Below, in pieces: positions 29,127 to 37,936 of a stretch of DNA of 64,000 bases. The stretch spans positions 372,001 to 436,000 of the forward strand of contig NZ_LGUI01000003.1 of the NCBI RefSeq assembly GCF_002891295.1, written 5' to 3'. A program made the translations under genes and the position numbers. Every line of letters starts with the position of its first letter. Positions within the stretch are counted from its first letter, which is position 1. The stretch comes from Streptomyces eurocidicus (GTDB taxonomy: Bacteria > Actinomycetota > Actinomycetes > Streptomycetales > Streptomycetaceae). The notes beneath the pieces are model-generated. The model ran no database searches, was not told the origin of the DNA, and saw only the letters and a list, made by a program, of their open reading frames with translations.

Positions 29127-29591
29127 TCAGCCCGCGAGGAGCTTCTTCACCTCGGCGGAAACCCGGCCGCCCTCGGCCCGGCCGGCCACCTTCGGCTTCA
29201 CGATCTTCATGACGGCGCCCATGGCGCGCGGGCCCTCGGCGCCGCCGGCCTTGGCCTCGGCGACGGCCTCCGCGACGACGGCGGCCAGCTCCTCGTCCGA
29301 CATCTGCTGCGGCAGGTAGGTGGCGAGCACCTCGCCCTCGGCACGCTCGCGCTCGGCGGACTCGGCGCGGCCGCCCTTGTCGAACGCCTCGGCGGCCTCG
29401 CGGCGCTTCTTCGCCTCGCGCGTGATCACCTTCAGCACCTCTTCGTCGGACAGCTCACGAGAGGTCTTGCCGGCGGTCTCCTCGTAGGCGATGGCGGAGA
29501 GCGTGAGGCGGAGCGTGGAGGAGCGCAGCTCGTCACGCGCCTTGATGGCGGTCGTGAGGTCGTCGTGAAGCGTGGACTTGAGCGTGGTCAT
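29127..29591 (-). CDS. YqeY/GatB-domain protein
   Basis: 154 residues, mostly helical: LHDDLTTAIKARDELRSSTLRL at the start, LSDEEVLKVITREAKKRREAAEAF in the middle and LPQQMSDEELAAVV plus MGAVMKIVKPKVAGRAEGG near the end. This is the YqeY family, which resembles the tail domain of GatB amidotransferase and may bind tRNA. Function in bacteria is unsettled. Divergent from the phosphoesterase gene. Confidence 0.88.
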   Translation of the reverse strand: MTTLKSTLHDDLTTAIKARDELRSSTLRLTLSAIAYEETAGKTSRELSDEEVLKVITREAKKRREAAEAFDKGGRAESAERERAEGEVLATYLPQQMSDEELAAVVAEAVAEAKAGGAEGPRAMGAVMKIVKPKVAGRAEGGRVSAEVKKLLAG

Positions 29592-29772
29592 GCCGCAATC
29601 TTCGCACTGCGGGACGCGGAGTGCGCCGCATTAACGCCCGGTGCGCCGGACCGGAGCCCCGTGGGCCCGGGCAACTCCCCTGCCGCCGGGGCGCGTCCGG
29701 GAGCTCTGCGGGCCGCCCCACGGAGCCGGACCGGGTCACGGAACGCCCCGGCGGTCTGCGACGATGGGCACC

Positions 29773-30699
29773 ATGCGCGCGCGATACGGAGTACCCCTGG
29801 GCATCACGGCGGTCGGCGCGGCGGGCATCGCCTACGCCGCCGGCTTCGAGGTCCGTTCCTTCCGCCTCCGACGGATCACGGTCCCCGTGCTGCCGCGGGG
29901 GATGCGGCCGCTGCGGGTGCTCCAGGTCTCGGACATCCACATGGTCGGCGGCCAGCGGAAGAAGCAGCGCTGGCTCCAGTCGCTGGCCGGGCTGCGCCCG
30001 GACTTCGTCGTCAACACCGGTGACAACCTCTCCGACCCCGAGGGCGTGCCGGAGACCCTGGACGCGCTCGGTCCGCTGATGGAGTTCCCCGGCGCGTACG
30101 TCTTCGGCTCGAACGACTACTACGGCCCGAAGCTGCGCAACCCCGCCCGCTACCTCCTGGAGAAGGCCAGCGGCCGGCACGGGCTGAACGGGAACGCCCC
30201 GGCGGTCGGTGTGATCCACAACCCCTGGGAGGAGCTGCGCGACGGCTTCGACGCGGCGGGCTGGGTCAACCTCACGAACACCCGCGGCAACCTCAAGGTC
30301 GAGGGCTACGACATCGCCCTCACGGGCCTCGACGACCCGCACATCAAGCGCGACCGGTACGCGGAGGTGACCGGCGGCCCGCGGGAGGACGCCGACTTCT
30401 CCCTGGCCGTCGTGCACGCCCCGTACCTCCGGGTGCTCGACGCCTTCACCGCCGACCGCTACCCGCTGATCCTCGCGGGACACACGCACGGCGGGCAGCT
30501 CTGCATCCCCTTCTACGGGGCGCTGGTCACCAACTGCGACATCGACACGAAGCGGGTCAAGGGCCTCTCCACCCACCAGGCCGGCGGCCACCGCTCGTAC
30601 CTCCACGTCTCGGCCGGATGCGGCACGAACCGCTACACCCCGGTCCGCTTCGCCTGCCCGCCGGAGGCGACGCTCCTCACACTGGTCGCCCGGGACTGA
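29773..30699 (+). CDS. membrane-anchored metallophosphoesterase
   Basis: 308 residues from the ATG at 29773 (an in-frame ATG lies at 29764). An N-terminal helix (VPLGITAVGAAGIAYAAG) probably anchors it. Calcineurin-type motifs follow: QVSDIHMVGG, NTGDNLSDPEG, FGSNDYYGP, and GHTHGGQLCIP near the end. This matches YkuE-like phosphoesterases acting at the outer membrane face. The region 30700-30829 is repeat-rich without a gene. Confidence 0.88.
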   Translation: MRARYGVPLGITAVGAAGIAYAAGFEVRSFRLRRITVPVLPRGMRPLRVLQVSDIHMVGGQRKKQRWLQSLAGLRPDFVVNTGDNLSDPEGVPETLDALGPLMEFPGAYVFGSNDYYGPKLRNPARYLLEKASGRHGLNGNAPAVGVIHNPWEELRDGFDAAGWVNLTNTRGNLKVEGYDIALTGLDDPHIKRDRYAEVTGGPREDADFSLAVVHAPYLRVLDAFTADRYPLILAGHTHGGQLCIPFYGALVTNCDIDTKRVKGLSTHQAGGHRSYLHVSAGCGTNRYTPVRFACPPEATLLTLVARD

Positions 30700-30829
30700 G
30701 CGGGGCGGGCCCGGGGGCTTCCGGACCGGGGACACCCGGGAACCGAAGGGCCCCGGACCAGAGGGCCCCTGAACCGTCCGGAGGTCCCGGACCAGGAAGG
30801 TTCCCGCAGCCCACCCGTACGGTGGGGGA

Positions 30830-31591
30830 ATGCTCGAACCGACACATTCCTCCACCACCCGGCGCAGCGCGTCCGACGCGGCGGCCGTTCCCGCGTCCGC
30901 CGTCACGTCGGCCGGCCGCCGCCCCTTCGCGGCGGCCTTCCGCGCGCTGGTGGCCCTGGCCGCGCTCACCGGCATCGTCCTGGACTCGATCGACTCCGAC
31001 GACCTCGGCCGGCTCTTCAGCTACTTCACGATCCAGTCCAACATCCTGGTGGCGGTCACCTTCGCCTGGGCGGCCCAGCGTGCCTGGACCGCACGCCCGG
31101 CGCTCTCCCCGAGGATCACGGGGGCGGCGCTGCTGTTCATCTCCATCACGGGCCTGGTCTTCCATTTCGTGCTCTCGAACGACTCCAGCGGCTTCTCCAT
31201 GACGAGCGAGCGCACGCCCCTGGAGTCGATCGCCAACCAGCTCCTCCACACCGTGACCCCGCTGGCGGCCGCCTTCGACTGGCTCGTGCTCACGGCGCCC
31301 GGCGGCTTCCTCCTGCGCCACGCGTGGCAGTGGCTGGCCTACCCGCTCCTGTACCTCCCCTTCGCCCTGGTCAGAGGCGCCCTCCTCGACCCCGGCACCG
31401 AGGGCCGCTACCCGTACCCCTTCCTGGACGTAGACCTCCACGGCTACCAAGGCATAGCCGCCAACGCCGTCGTCTTCGGCCTGGCCTTCTACGGCCTGGC
31501 CCTCGCCCTGGTCCTCCTCGACCGCATACGCCCCCACCTGCGAGGCCCACGGAATCGGATTTCGTCTCTGGGCTCCGGTCCGCTAAAGTAG
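30830..31591 (+). CDS. Pr6Pr-family membrane protein
   Basis: 253 residues with six predicted membrane helices. Motifs typical of the Pr6Pr family are FSYFTIQSNILVAVTFAW, LHTVTPLAAAFDWLV and the aromatic YPYPFLDV. The family name comes from a light-regulated membrane protein and no activity is known. TACGGT (30818-30823) ends six bases before the ATG, which fits a leaderless message. Its stop codon overlaps the promoter of the following tRNA gene. Confidence 0.83.
   Translation: MLEPTHSSTTRRSASDAAAVPASAVTSAGRRPFAAAFRALVALAALTGIVLDSIDSDDLGRLFSYFTIQSNILVAVTFAWAAQRAWTARPALSPRITGAALLFISITGLVFHFVLSNDSSGFSMTSERTPLESIANQLLHTVTPLAAAFDWLVLTAPGGFLLRHAWQWLAYPLLYLPFALVRGALLDPGTEGRYPYPFLDVDLHGYQGIAANAVVFGLAFYGLALALVLLDRIRPHLRGPRNRISSLGSGPLK
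31561..31589 (+). promoter_or_regulatory. probable tRNA-Pro promoter
   Basis: TTCGTC, a 17-base spacer and TAAAGT (31584-31589) precede tRNA-Pro by ~48 bases and overlap the end of the Pr6Pr gene. Confidence 0.45.
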
Positions 31592-31637
31592 AGCTCGTTG
31601 CGCCGGGGACTGCGAAAGCAGGGCCTGAAGCGACAAT

Positions 31638-31711
31638 CGGGGTGTAGCGCAGCTTGGCAGCGCGCTTCGTTCGGGACGAAGAGGTCGTGGGTTCAAATCC
31701 CGCCACCCCGA
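31638..31711 (+). tRNA. tRNA-Pro (anticodon CGG)
   Basis: 74-base cloverleaf: acceptor CGGGGTG pairs with CACCCCG, the anticodon loop is TTCGGGA with CGG at positions 34-36, and the T-arm is GTGGG-TTCAAAT-CCCGC. The terminal CCA is not encoded. This tRNA marks the left edge of the accessory island that follows. Confidence 0.95.
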
Positions 31712-31718
31712 CAGCTGA

Positions 31719-31773
31719 AAAAGCAGGTCAGGCCCGGTTTCTTCTGAGAAGAAACCGGGCCTGACCTGCTTTT
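31719..31773. terminator. 55-base near-perfect palindrome after tRNA-Pro
   Basis: Two 27-base arms are perfect complements and meet at one central base, ending in TTTT, eight bases after the tRNA. It can serve as a terminator, but the length and perfect symmetry are well beyond what is usual. It may also be a hairpin junction left by an integration or recombination event. The rest of 31774-31969 shows no supported gene. Confidence 0.8.
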
Positions 31774-31969
31774 CGGTGTACCCGTCGAAGGTAGCGACAG
31801 TGACCCGGAACACACACCCTGAGGCGCCTTCTGCGGGTGCCAGCCGGAGACCGCCGGGGTGAACAGACAGATGGTCAAGCACGTTGGGCACCGTCGCGCC
31901 TCCAGCGCTTCATCTGTCCGAGCGCCTATCCGGCAAGTAGCCTTCCGTGAGGAGAAGGTGGTGGAACGG

Positions 31970-31998
31970 TTGCTAAGCACCCATGGGGGTGGTACGAG
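31970..31998 (+). promoter_or_regulatory. probable promoter upstream of the first heptamer tract
   Basis: TTGCTA (31970-31975), a 17-base spacer, TACGAG (31993-31998). Transcription would start around 32005, within the first repeat unit, placing the whole tract in the 5' leader of the next gene. Confidence 0.5.
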
Positions 31999-32001
31999 GC
32001 T

Positions 32002-32085
32002 AGCCGGGAGCCGGGAGCCGGGAGCCGGGAGCCGGGAGCCGGGAGCCGGGAGCCGGGAGCCGGGAGCCGGGAGCCGGGAGCCGGG
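32002..32085. repeat. heptanucleotide tandem tract (AGCCGGG)12
   Basis: Twelve perfect units, then AGG. Seven is not a multiple of three, so any gain or loss of a unit shifts the frame. The tract lies ~50 bases before the ATG of the first GT-B gene. A sister tract of a related heptamer (GGGCAGC) sits in the second GT-B gene. Confidence 0.95.
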
Positions 32086-32136
32086 AGGCCGTCTGACCAG
32101 GACGTGTGCGATCCTGCCGTCGGGCGGAGGTACGCG

Positions 32137-33891
32137 ATGGAGTCCGACGAGCGCATTCTCGTCCCCGTAGGGCCCGACGCCGCACGCTGGCGGACCTTTG
32201 GCGGCGAGCGGACGGTGGTGGTCGCCGCGCGAACGGTGACCTCACTGGTTCGCGTACTGGACGTCGTGCCCGAGATCCTGCACGACGATCCGCGGATCAC
32301 CGTGGTGTTCGCGTACGACCCGACGTCCGCTTTCAACGACGGTGTGCTCGACCTGCTCCGCTCGCTGGGCTGCCGCACCCTGCCATGGCCCCAGCTCGCG
32401 GAGATCTCGCCCGACCTGCTGCTGTCCGCCTCCGAGAACATCAAGGTGCCGCTCGGCCGCTATCCGGTGCTGGTGCTTCCGCACGGGGTCGGGTTCCACA
32501 AGCAGGTCCCCGATTCGGCCGGTTCGGGCACCCGGCTCTCCGGGCTGGTCCACGACGACCTGCTGGCCGCCCGGCGCGCCTGGCTCGCGGTGTCCCATCC
32601 CGACCAGGAGTCCCAGCTGGCAGCCGCCCATCCCGGTACGGCCGGCAGGACGGTGCTGGTCGGCGACCCGTGCCTCGACCGGCTCCGGGCGAGCGCGCGG
32701 TGGCGGGAACGCTACCGTTCGGCCCTCGGCGTGGTTCCCGGTCAGCAGTTGGTCCTGGTGAGCTCGACCTGGGGCGAGGAGTCGCTGGCCGGATCGTGGC
32801 CGGGGCTTCCGGCGGATCTGCTGGCCCAGCTCCCGGCCGATGAGTTCCGGGTGGCGCTGGTGCTGCACCCGAACATCTGGTCCGGCCATGGGGCCTGGCA
32901 GGTCCGGGTCATGCAGCAGAGCGCCCTGGAAGCCGGCCTGATCGCCGTCGACCCCACGGACGGCTGGCAGCAGGCCCTGGTGGCCTCGGACCTGGTGATC
33001 GGGGACCACGGGTCCGTGACGCTGTACGGAGCGGCGCTCGGGCGGCCCGTCGTACTCGGCGCGTTCGGGTCGGAGGCCGTTCCCGGTACGGCCGGGTACG
33101 CGCTCCGCTCGGCGGCGGCGCGGCTGGAGACAGGCCGGCCGTTGCGGCCGCAGCTGGCGGCGGCGGTGGCCGGTCACCGGGCGGACCGGTTCGCCGCGGT
33201 CAGCGCGGCGGCCTTCGCCGAGCCCGGCCAGGCCCTGCCAAGACTGCGGGAGCTGGTCTACAGCCTCCTCGGCCTCCCCCAGCCGAAGCAGCCGGGCCGC
33301 GGGCCGCGGGCCTTCCCGATCCCGGCCCCGGACACCACCCGGGCGCGATCGCTCATGGTGCGCACCTCTGTCGTACGGGGCACCGGGGGCGAACTCCAGG
33401 TGGAGATCAGCCGCTTTCCCGCCGCGCTGGCCGGGGAGACAGCAGAGGGCGAAACCGTGTTCTGGCACCTGGCCTGCGATGTCGACGAGCCGGACACCCG
33501 GCTCACCGAAAGCGCCACCGTCGTCTGCTCGGCGTCGGAGGTGCTCCCACCCGAGGCGGGGCGGCAGCGCGTGGCGTCCTGCCTGGCCGATTTCCCCGGG
33601 GCGCGGATCGCCGCGCTGACCGGGGAGGACGGCTGCGTCGTCGGGACGCGCGACGGACGGCTCGTGCACGTCGGCGCTGCGGACGGGCCGGGTCCTGACC
33701 CCGGCACAGCCGCGGCGGCGGTCTACGTACGCCTGCGCCTCGGCATGCCTCTGGATGTCACCGCAATGGTCCTGGTGCACGGCACGCGTCGGCAGAAGCT
33801 GCTGCTCCGCCCGGTGCCGCCGGCCGCGGATCAGCCGGCGGTGAGCCGGGCCAGGACCGCGGCCGCCCGGGGGCTGCCGCCCTTCTCGTAG
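32137..33891 (+). CDS. TagF-like GT-B fold transferase, copy 1 (function unproven)
   Basis: 584 residues from the ATG at 32137, preceded by CGGAGG; a GTG at 32104 is in frame. The N-terminal Rossmann-like half has VLPHGVGFHK (His116) and the C-terminal half has LVLHPN (His244) and LVIGDHGSVTLYGAALGRPVVL (Asp290, His291). These two His positions and the D-x-S-S-like loop resemble TagF polyglycerolphosphate polymerases (HGT and HP motifs), so transfer of a phosphopolyol or sugar is inferred. The last ~200 residues match nothing I know. The 3' end overlaps the convergent NLR-like gene by 61 bases. Proteins like this are sometimes mislabelled translation initiation factor 2. Confidence 0.72.
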   Translation: MESDERILVPVGPDAARWRTFGGERTVVVAARTVTSLVRVLDVVPEILHDDPRITVVFAYDPTSAFNDGVLDLLRSLGCRTLPWPQLAEISPDLLLSASENIKVPLGRYPVLVLPHGVGFHKQVPDSAGSGTRLSGLVHDDLLAARRAWLAVSHPDQESQLAAAHPGTAGRTVLVGDPCLDRLRASARWRERYRSALGVVPGQQLVLVSSTWGEESLAGSWPGLPADLLAQLPADEFRVALVLHPNIWSGHGAWQVRVMQQSALEAGLIAVDPTDGWQQALVASDLVIGDHGSVTLYGAALGRPVVLGAFGSEAVPGTAGYALRSAAARLETGRPLRPQLAAAVAGHRADRFAAVSAAAFAEPGQALPRLRELVYSLLGLPQPKQPGRGPRAFPIPAPDTTRARSLMVRTSVVRGTGGELQVEISRFPAALAGETAEGETVFWHLACDVDEPDTRLTESATVVCSASEVLPPEAGRQRVASCLADFPGARIAALTGEDGCVVGTRDGRLVHVGAADGPGPDPGTAAAAVYVRLRLGMPLDVTAMVLVHGTRRQKLLLRPVPPAADQPAVSRARTAAARGLPPFS

Positions 33892-36002
33892 ACCGTAAGG
33901 GCACGACGCAGGCAGCCCCGGACGGCCTCAGGGTCGTCCAGCAGGTCCGCCAGGTCTTCCAGCGCCCGGGCTTCGTAGTGCGAGGCCCCGCCCTGGTGCA
34001 GCTCGTCGGCGGCCCGGGACAGGGCTGCCGCCGCCTCCCCGCGCGCACCGGTACGGGCCAAGGCCCGGCCGGTGTCGGCCAGGGACCGCGCCGCCATCCG
34101 CTCGTCGCCCAGGGAGAGGAACGCCTCCCGGGCCCGGGAGAGGGCGGTCAGGGCCGTGGCGTGGTCGCCGGCCACGCTCTGCGCGCAGCCCAGGAAGTAA
34201 CGGGCCAGGGCCTCGCCCCGCTCCTCCCCGGCTTCGGTGTTGAGTGCGAGCGACGTACGGTACGCGTCCACCGCACGGGCCGGGTCGTGCAGGTCCCAGT
34301 AACGGCCGAGGAACTCCTGGACCGATGCCTGGAGGACCAGATGCCCCGACTCCACGGCGAGCTGCTCGGCCATGTCCAGTTGCGCCTTCGCCTGTTCGTC
34401 CTGGCCCAGGTCGAGCAGTGGCCTGGACAGCAGGCTGCGCAGCCGGGCCTCGGCGGCCGGATCGCCGTCACGCCGGGCCGCTTCGGCGCCCAGTTCGAGA
34501 GACTCCCGCCAGTCCGCGAGGTGCCGGTGGTGGAGGAAGAGGGCGGTGAACGCTTCGGCCGTCTGCCACACGGAACGGTCGAGGTCGAAGCCGGACGCGG
34601 CCCGGAGCACGGCGAGGATGTTGGCCCGTTCGGCCTCCAGCCAGCTGATCGCGTCGCGGCCGGGGTCGGTCGCGTCGGCGAACGGTCCGGGGTCGGCACT
34701 CGGACCGGGTGTGCCGGCCGGGCAGTCCCGTCGGGCGATCCGGAGCCGGTCGGCCCGGACCGCGAGGTCCGCCGCGGTGGTCAGCACGAGGTAGTGGCCG
34801 GTCACCCTGCGGACCGTCTCCCGTTCCGTGCCGGGCGGTTCAAGGGCACGGGCGGTGTCCCTGGCGTGCAGCCGGACCAGGCCGTGCAGTGCGTACCTGC
34901 GGTCATCCGTCACCGAGAGCAGGCTGGCGGCCTCCAGGACGTCCAGCGCCTCTTGGGCCCGGGCCGTCGTGTGCAGCCCGGCGGCCGCGGCGGCGACGGC
35001 GGTGTCGAAGCTCAGGCCCGGCAGATAGCCGAGTGTCCGGTACATGCGAGCGGCGGCTTCGGGGAGGTCCCGGTAAGTCAGCTCAAGGGCTGCGGACACG
35101 GTGCGCTCCTCGTGTGCTGAGGACACGGCGATGCGACTGAGGCGGCTCTGTTCATCGGACAGCTCGGCGACCAGCGCGCCGATCGTCAGGCGGCGATGGG
35201 TCAGCAGCCGCGCACCGCAGATGCGCAGGGCGACCGGCAGGCCGCCGCAGAGTTCGACCAGCCGGGCCGCGGCCTCCGCTTCGTCCGCGATCCGCCGGGG
35301 ACCGCAGAGGGCCGACAACAGCTCCAGGGCGCTGTCGGTGTCGAGGACGTCGAGCTGGAGCAGGGATGCTCCGTCGAGGACGAGCTCGCCCAGGCGCCAT
35401 GTGCTGGTCGCCAGCACCGCGCTGCCCGGCCCTTGCGGAAGGAGGGCGGTGACCTGCGCCGGGCGCGTCACGTCGTCCAGCACCACGAGCATCCTGCGCT
35501 TGGCCGACAGGTCACGGTAGAGAGCCGTACGGTCGGCGAAGCCCGTGGGGAGGAACCGGTCCCGCACGCCCAGGGCGCGCAGGCAGGTGGCGAGCGCTTC
35601 GGACACGTCCCCGCCGGTGCCCGCGCGCAGCCCGGCGAAGTCGACGAAGATCTGTCCGTCGGGGAAGCGGAGCTGGTTGCTGTGGGCCCATTGGCAGGCG
35701 GCGGCCGTCTTGCCGATCCCGGGGAGCCCGCTGAAGACGCCGATCGGGCAGCCGGCGGGATCGCTGTGGGCGAGTAAACCGTCCACTTCGGCCAGCTCCT
35801 GACGGCGGTTGACGAAGCCGCGTGGTGGTCTCGGGACCTGGTCGGGGCGCCGGTCCGGTGGCGCCTCGGGTCCCGCGTGGTAATTAAAGGTGATGGCGCC
35901 GTTGACGACACCGGCTTGGACCAGTTGCCCGTCGACATTGCCGGGAAGGCTGTTCGTGATCCTCGTCGGCGCCGGGCGTTCCGAACCGTCCTGCACGCTC
36001 AT
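33831..36002 (-). CDS. NLR-like STAND NTPase (NB-ARC plus TPR), copy A
   Basis: 723 residues. Residues ~16-43 carry NSLPGNVDGQLVQAGVVNG, an amyloid-signal-like segment. The NB-ARC P-loop GLPGIGKTA is near residue 91, Walker B is RMLVVLDDV, and LCGGLPVALRICG corresponds to the GxP (GLPxAL) motif of the ARC part. From ~residue 470 on the chain is TPR-like helical repeats. Such proteins normally sense a signal through the repeats and oligomerise on ATP binding. The ATG has GAGAGGCGG nearby. It is convergent with GT-B copy 1 (61-base overlap) and divergent from GT-B copy 2. Confidence 0.88.
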   Translation of the reverse strand: MSVQDGSERPAPTRITNSLPGNVDGQLVQAGVVNGAITFNYHAGPEAPPDRRPDQVPRPPRGFVNRRQELAEVDGLLAHSDPAGCPIGVFSGLPGIGKTAAACQWAHSNQLRFPDGQIFVDFAGLRAGTGGDVSEALATCLRALGVRDRFLPTGFADRTALYRDLSAKRRMLVVLDDVTRPAQVTALLPQGPGSAVLATSTWRLGELVLDGASLLQLDVLDTDSALELLSALCGPRRIADEAEAAARLVELCGGLPVALRICGARLLTHRRLTIGALVAELSDEQSRLSRIAVSSAHEERTVSAALELTYRDLPEAAARMYRTLGYLPGLSFDTAVAAAAAGLHTTARAQEALDVLEAASLLSVTDDRRYALHGLVRLHARDTARALEPPGTERETVRRVTGHYLVLTTAADLAVRADRLRIARRDCPAGTPGPSADPGPFADATDPGRDAISWLEAERANILAVLRAASGFDLDRSVWQTAEAFTALFLHHRHLADWRESLELGAEAARRDGDPAAEARLRSLLSRPLLDLGQDEQAKAQLDMAEQLAVESGHLVLQASVQEFLGRYWDLHDPARAVDAYRTSLALNTEAGEERGEALARYFLGCAQSVAGDHATALTALSRAREAFLSLGDERMAARSLADTGRALARTGARGEAAAALSRAADELHQGGASHYEARALEDLADLLDDPEAVRGCLRRALTVYEKGGSPRAAAVLARLTAG

Positions 36003-36081
36003 GAACCACCGCCTCTCGGGATCTCCAACCCATGGTCACCGTACTGGACTCAGGCCGTGCAAGGGGGCGTTCCGCGCCCGC

Positions 36082-36087
36082 TACGAT
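36082..36087 (+). promoter_or_regulatory. -10 element of a leaderless promoter for GT-B copy 2
   Basis: TACGAT ends seven bases before the ATG at 36095, the spacing of leaderless actinobacterial promoters, and supports that ATG as the start, upstream of the heptamer tract. Confidence 0.6.
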
Positions 36088-36094
36088 CAGGGAC

Positions 36095-37936
36095 ATGCCG
36101 AACCAGGCTCCCTACGACGCCCCTGACCTGCCCTGTCGACCCGAGTCCTGCAAATCGCCTGTTACCAGTACAATTAACAATTTGACGGGCAGCGGGCAGC
36201 GGGCAGCGGGCAGCGGGCAGCGGGCAGCGGGCAGCGGGCAGCGGGCAGCGGGCAGCGGGCAGCGGGCAGCGGGCAGCGGGCAGCGGGCAGCGGGCAGCGG
36301 GCAGCGGGCAGTACTGGTCGCCGTGCGGTCCGCAGGAGCCCTGCACCGGCTCCTCGACGTGTTGCCGGCGTTCGACGGGGACAACCGGGTCACCACCCGG
36401 TTCACGCTGGTCCCGGGCTCAGACTTCGACGTCGACGCCCTTTCGGCCCTGGACCGCGCCGGCGCCCGCACTCTCGCCTGGGACGAGGCCCTTCGGACCG
36501 AGCATGACCTGATCCTGGCCGCGAGCCCCAAGGGGGCGCTCCGGCAGCTGTCGGGACCCCGGGCGCTGCTGCCTCACGGAGCCGGCTTCAACAAGACGGT
36601 CTCCGACGACGGCTCGGCCGGTGTTCCATCGGGCCTCGATCCCCACTACCTGCTGGCAGAGGGCGAGCCCTGGGCCGACCTGCACGCCCTGGCGCACGAG
36701 GAGCAGGTGTCCCGCCTGGCACGTCACTGCCCTGTGACCGCCCGCCGGGCCGCCGTGGTCGGTGATCCCACCCTGGACCGGCTCCTCGCGTCCGTCCCCC
36801 ACCGGGCGGAGTACCGCGATGCCCTGGGCACGGGGCCGCGCAGGCTCATCGTCCTCGTGTCCACATGGGGACCCGAGTCCCTGCTGGCCCGCCGCCCTGG
36901 CCTGCCGGCCGACCTCAGCGCGCTCCTGCCCCACGACTCCTTCCAAGTCGCGTTGGTTCTGCACCCCAACGAGCACAGCGGCACCGGGAGGTTCGACCTG
37001 TCCCGGTGGCTCGCCCCAGCCCTCGCGGCGGGCCTCGTCCTCTCCCGCCCGTACGAGGAATGGGCCGCGCTGCTGGCCGCGGCCGATGCCGTAGTCACCG
37101 ACCACGGCTCCACCGCGCTGTACGCCGCGGCCCTCGGCCACCCGGTGATAGGCGCGTACGACGGCGGCCACGAGCTGATACCCGACAGCCCGATGGCACG
37201 GTTGCTGGCCGCCGCCCCCCACCTCTCGGCAGCCTCGGATCTGCCCGAAGTCCTCCGGGCTGCCCTTACGGTGGACGCCCGCGGCCACGCCTCCGCCGCG
37301 TTCGCGCGGCAGGGCGAAGCGCTTCCCCTGCTACGGCAGCACCTCTACCGGCTGCTCGGGCTGCGCCCGCCGGCGGACCCGCCGGAAGCCCGGGCGTTCC
37401 CCGCGCCCTCCGCCGCGCCCCGGCGGCCACGGGCCTTCGCGGTACGGGCCGAGGTCTCGGGTGACCGGGTCGCCGTCGAGCGCTTCCCCGTACACACGCG
37501 GGAGCCCGTGCACCACGTGGCGGCCGAGTACCCCACCGCCGGGCCCCGCGAGGTGCAGAGCGCGGCCGTGCTGTGGCGCCGTAAGGAGGACACCGCCCCT
37601 CGCACTCGGGCGACCGTGTGGACGGCGAGCGGCTGGACGGCCCACGTCCTGGCGGAGGCTCCGGGCTGCCGGACGGCGGTCGCCGTCCTGACACGCCGGC
37701 GGTGCCTGCTCAGGCACCGGAAGGCCGGTCTGCTCCACCTCCGCATGGAGCCCCGCCACGACGCCGGCAGGGTCTCCTACGCCGACCCTGTGGCCGTGGC
37801 GTCCGCGGTGCACGTCTGGCTGGGAGCCAACGCGACGCGCGCCCTGCCCGTGTGGCTGACGTGCGACATAGGACCGGTCGCCGTCCGCGTGCACCTGGCC
37901 CCCGCGGATACGGACGACCTCGACTACGAGCTCTGA
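36095..37936 (+). CDS. TagF-like GT-B fold transferase, copy 2, with coding heptamer tract
   Basis: 613 residues. Alignment by eye to copy 1 starts exactly after the tract: [21 protein letters not shown] against RTVVVAARTVTSLVRVLDVVP. Residues ~31-73 are the tract translated as SGQRAAG repeats. Key residues match copy 1: [10 protein letters not shown] (His161), LVLHPNEH (His290), [21 protein letters not shown] (Asp336, His337). No start codon after the tract would preserve the first beta strand, so the repeat must be translated. The 3' end overlaps the convergent NLR-like gene by 13 bases. Function inferred as for copy 1. Confidence 0.75.
   Translation: MPNQAPYDAPDLPCRPESCKSPVTSTINNLTGSGQRAAGSGQRAAGSGQRAAGSGQRAAGSGQRAAGSGQRAVLVAVRSAGALHRLLDVLPAFDGDNRVTTRFTLVPGSDFDVDALSALDRAGARTLAWDEALRTEHDLILAASPKGALRQLSGPRALLPHGAGFNKTVSDDGSAGVPSGLDPHYLLAEGEPWADLHALAHEEQVSRLARHCPVTARRAAVVGDPTLDRLLASVPHRAEYRDALGTGPRRLIVLVSTWGPESLLARRPGLPADLSALLPHDSFQVALVLHPNEHSGTGRFDLSRWLAPALAAGLVLSRPYEEWAALLAAADAVVTDHGSTALYAAALGHPVIGAYDGGHELIPDSPMARLLAAAPHLSAASDLPEVLRAALTVDARGHASAAFARQGEALPLLRQHLYRLLGLRPPADPPEARAFPAPSAAPRRPRAFAVRAEVSGDRVAVERFPVHTREPVHHVAAEYPTAGPREVQSAAVLWRRKEDTAPRTRATVWTASGWTAHVLAEAPGCRTAVAVLTRRRCLLRHRKAGLLHLRMEPRHDAGRVSYADPVAVASAVHVWLGANATRALPVWLTCDIGPVAVRVHLAPADTDDLDYEL
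36187..36311. repeat. heptanucleotide tandem tract (GGGCAGC)17 plus 6 bases, in coding sequence
   Basis: Seventeen perfect units and GGGCAG, read as the peptide repeat SGQRAAG (three units per seven residues). A change of one or two units frameshifts the gene; a change of three keeps it in frame. It is related to the AGCCGGG tract upstream of copy 1. Confidence 0.96.

Noticed and set aside
31583..31891. Minus-strand frame of 102 residues across tRNA-Pro containing GWRDLNPRPLRPERSALP
   Set aside because: This peptide is the classic false translation of a tRNA-Pro gene antisense strand; it also crosses the palindrome.
32002..36311. CRISPR array
   Set aside because: Both tracts are uninterrupted seven-base units without spacers and no cas gene is present.
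36050..36346. Minus-strand frame with LPAARCP repeats
   Set aside because: Only the antisense reading of the heptamer tract; overlaps the leaderless promoter and coding sequence of GT-B copy 2.
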